From NCBI RefSeq assembly GCF_907165205.1, contig NC_058189.1:34498270-34562269 (forward strand): a stretch of 64,000 bases of DNA. The letters are read 5' to 3'. Positions 61,655-64,000 of the stretch are shown piece after piece. Under the pieces are notes generated by a model. It saw only the letters and a list, made by a program, of their open reading frames with translations. It did not search any database and was not told where the DNA came from. This stretch comes from Coccinella septempunctata (Eukaryota; Arthropoda; Insecta; Coleoptera; Coccinellidae). Made by a program: the position numbers and the translations under genes. Positions within the stretch are counted from its first letter, which is position 1; the number at the start of each line of letters is the position of its first letter.

Positions 61655-61846
61655 ATGGCGTCGAAATCTGAAAACTACTCGTACGAAATGTTCGAAGATG
61701 GAAATATTATAACCGAGAAGAATTTCCATCTCATTTCATCTAGTAGGCGTTCGGATCGATGCATTATGATATCAGGAGTTGAAAACGCTGGTAGAAGAAG
61801 ACTTGAGTTAGGTAGAAATATTTATGAACCAAGAATTACTCCGTAA
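61655..61846 (+). pseudogene. Copy 43: 81-residue ORF with nonsense codon 64
   Basis: Same TAA at codon 64 as copy 17 on the same N23/L50 background. A silent TCG to TCA (S76) follows in the dead portion, which runs to 61900. The upstream ORF in its leader has lost its stop (TTCCAG). TATA at 61470-61477. Confidence 0.6.
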
Positions 61847-62967
61847 GATCTCGAAGTTCTGCTCTCTGAGCCATTTTGCTCAATACAAGAACAATATTGA
61901 GGAGGGGAATTTCATCACGGACATATCATTTAGTTGACTAGATGATCAAAAAATTGGACGAGGATGAATCACCATCACTCATTTATTCAATAAAAATTCA
62001 AGTATAATAACCACAATTTGCATAGATTTTTGTTTCCTTTTCACTCCAAAGTGAAGTGATATTCGCATTTGCTATTTCGAGTATATAAGAATATATACTT
62101 CGACATCAAATGTCAGAATTATTCGAATTTTCGAGACGACTGCTATTCTCCAGGTTTGTCCTCTCTTCAAAACATTGTTGTTTTGACTTTTCAGGAATCA
62201 AGATCAGAGTGTCTCTTTTCTATGAATTGCATATAGTATAAGAGTGAAATCGATGAATTAATTACACATAACTCATTGCAGAGGAATTGTTTCATTAGAT
62301 TCAGTTCTGATTCCACCCTTAGCATATCGCTGCTTCGGCTGCTTGATAGTCTGAAAGTATGGTAAGATTTTCAACATCAAATCAGTCCCTTCCTATGAAA
62401 CTGAGCTGTAGCTTTTTTACAATGAGACACTTGCATGTAATTCCACTGAATCATATCAAATGAACGATATATAGTCCTTCTTATTCAATATATGCCGAAA
62501 TTTTGGAATCATCCTATTCATCCTAGGCCCAATTTTGATTTTGAAATAATGAAAACAGCATAGAAAAAATGAAAATAACTCGTTGATGAGGAACTACATA
62601 ATGGAGAAAAATAAAGAATACTAGTATCATTGTTTTCATCTTCTCAAGTGGCGATAATAATAGAATAAAAATTCTATCTCAGACTGCACCGACTAATTAT
62701 GAAGTGCGGTGGACTCTTAGACAAGGCCAAAAGTTGTTCGAGTAGTGGGGATAACTACGACAAGCTCCCGACAGCGATTCGGTATATAAACCATCGCAGC
62801 TTAAGTGTCGCTCAGTGCTTGGGATTGCAGCAGCGCAAACGCTCTACTATTGACCACTTTGATGCTATTCTAGAACAATTGAGTTGGTCGATCGTCCAGT
62901 TTGTGTGCTCTCTCCTCGTGTACATTGGATATTTCTAGCGACTCAATCAAAACGCTTCGTTTTCAAT

Positions 62968-63222
62968 ATGGCGTCGAAATCTGAAAACTACTCGTACGAA
63001 ATGTTCGAAGATGGAAATATTATAACCGAGAAGACTTTCCATCTCATTTCATCTAGTAGGCGTTCGGATCGATGCATTATGATATCATCTAGTCAACTAA
63101 ATGATAAGTCCGTGATGAAATTCCCCTCCTCAATATTGTTCTTGTATCGAGCAAAATGGCTCAGAGAGCAGAACTTCGAGATCTTGAGGAGTAATTCTTG
63201 GTTCATAAATATTTCTACCTAA
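62968..63222 (+). pseudogene. Copy 44: ORF cut by the inversion, fused to antisense sequence
   Basis: Codons 1-40 are normal; then from 63088 the frame reads 44 codons of antisense array sequence before a stop at 63222. Promoter intact (TATA 62783-62790). Poly(A) signal absent. Any RNA continues into the antisense of copy 45 and could fold back on itself. Confidence 0.7.
63084..63087. other. Inversion junction at ATCA microhomology
   Basis: ATCA belongs both to the forward sequence GATATCA (codons 38-40) and to the reverse complement TGATCATC from beyond the stop. The two arms meet at different unit positions, leaving a 168-base non-palindromic centre (63088-63255) between inverted arms of at least 745 bases. 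Confidence 0.9.
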
Positions 63223-63375
63223 CTCAACTCTTCTTCTACCAGCGTTTTCAACTCCTGATATCATAATGCATCGATCCGAACGCCTACTAGATGAAATGAG
63301 ATGGAAAGTCTTCTCGGTTATAATATTTCCATCTTCGAACATTTCGTACGAGTAGTTTTCAGATTTCGACGCCAT
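63130..63375 (-). CDS. Copy 45 of the 81-residue ORF, inverted (consensus)
   Basis: Complete consensus ORF on the - strand with intact TATA (63553-63560) and initiator. The junction falls 43 bases after its stop, so it has lost its AATAAA and reads toward copy 44. Confidence 0.5.
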   Translation of the reverse strand: MASKSENYSYEMFEDGNIITEKTFHLISSSRRSDRCIMISGVENAGRRRVELGRNIYEPRITPQDLEVLLSEPFCSIQEQY

Positions 63376-64000
63376 ATTGAAAACGAAGCGTTTTGATTGA
63401 GTCGCTAGAAATATCCAATGTACACGAGAAGAGAGCACACAAACTGGACGATCGACCAACTCAATTGTTCTAGAATAGCATCAAAGTGGTCAATAGTAGA
63501 GCGTTTGCGCTGCTGCAATCCCAAGCACTGAGCAACACTTAAGCTGCGATGGTTTATATACCGAATCGCTGTCGGGAGCTTGTCGTAGTTATCCCCACTA
63601 CTCGAACAACTTTTGGCCTTGTCTAAGAGTCCACCGCAGTTCATAATTAGTCGGTGCAGTCTGAGATAGAATTTTTATTCTATTATTATCGCCACTTGAG
63701 AAGATGAAAACAATGATACTAGTATTCTTTATTTTTCTCCATTATGTAGTTCCTCATCAACGAGTTATTTTCATTTTTTCTATGCTGTTTTCATTATTCC
63801 AAAATCAAAATTGGGCCTAAGATGAATAGGATGATTCCAAAATTTCGGCATATATTGAATAAGGACTATATATCGTTCATTTGATAAGATTCAGTGAAAT
63901 TACATGCAAGTGTCTCATTGTAAAAAAGCGACAGCTCAGTTTCATAGGAAGGGACTGATTTCATGTTGAAAATCTTACCATACTTTCAGACTATCAAGCA

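Larger units (their letters stand above)
1..63087 (+). repeat. Tandem array, 44 head-to-tail units of about 1.3 kb
   Basis: Distances between equivalent points of neighbouring units are 1293-1315 bases, or 1469-1475 where a palindromic insertion is present. Two intervals are exceptional: 5863 (palindrome plus retrotransposon) and 1798 (494-base internal duplication). Unit order is: AT-rich leader, GC-balanced block with promoter and 81-codon ORF, AATAAA, then about 0.8 kb of AT-rich spacer. Copies differ by scattered single substitutions and small indels, and sub-types recur, so neighbouring units exchange sequence. The first and last units are cut by the window edge or the inversion. No rRNA, histone, snRNA or tRNA gene was recognised in the unit. 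Confidence 0.97.
63084..64000 (-). repeat. Inverted part of the array (start of - strand units)
   Basis: From here the sequence is the reverse complement of the same unit. It begins 43 bases after the ORF stop and continues through ORF, promoter and upstream spacer to the window end. Relative to the left side it matches a different sub-type: it lacks the 9-base duplication and has different bases in the spacer. It is therefore not a copy of the adjoining unit. The region upstream of the ORF (63645-64000) is ordinary unit spacer with no other gene seen. Confidence 0.95.

Noticed and set aside
1..64000. CRISPR array or bacterial operon
   Set aside because: Repeat length is 1.3 kb, there are no short repeat-spacer units, and the signals are eukaryotic.

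Overview
This window is almost entirely one long tandem array from a eukaryotic nuclear genome, most likely an insect. The pointers are an arthropod-type Pol II initiator (TCAGTG) 31 bases after a TATA box in each repeat, an AATAAA poly(A) signal, and a Ty1/copia element whose primer site matches the anticodon arm of initiator tRNA-Met, as in Drosophila copia. The array is AT-rich apart from a roughly 500-base GC-balanced core in each unit. I cannot name the species or the array from sequence alone.

Layout: positions 1-63087 hold 44 head-to-tail copies on the + strand. The basic period is about 1304-1306 bases; units with a 9-base duplication measure about 1313, and units with a 163-166 base palindromic insertion about 1472. 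At 63084-63087 the array flips and a 45th copy runs on the - strand to the window edge. Each unit holds a compact intronless transcription unit: TATA box, initiator, about 154-base 5' leader with a 3-codon upstream ORF, an 81-codon ORF with a good ATG context, then AATAAA 88 bases after the stop and a T-rich tract. About 0.8 kb of AT-rich spacer follows, containing an exon-like open segment flanked by splice-like sites. 41 of 45 ORF copies are open (40 forward, 1 inverted). Three carry nonsense codons and one is cut by the inversion. I do not recognise the 81-residue product.

A complete Ty1/copia element (31622-36007, - strand) sits in the 3' untranslated region of copy 24. It has identical 199-base LTRs, a 5-base target duplication AGGAT, a primer site, a polypurine tract and one uninterrupted 1273-codon gag-pol ORF, so it is young. 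A sister block 14174 bases downstream carries the empty target site.

The array shows signs of active reshuffling: duplicated multi-unit blocks, a 494-base duplication at a 7-base microhomology, a nonsense codon shared by distant copies, and the inversion at a 4-base microhomology. Transcription through the inversion would give a long fold-back RNA. That suggests, but does not prove, a small-RNA source acting on the array, formally like Stellate/Su(Ste) in Drosophila.
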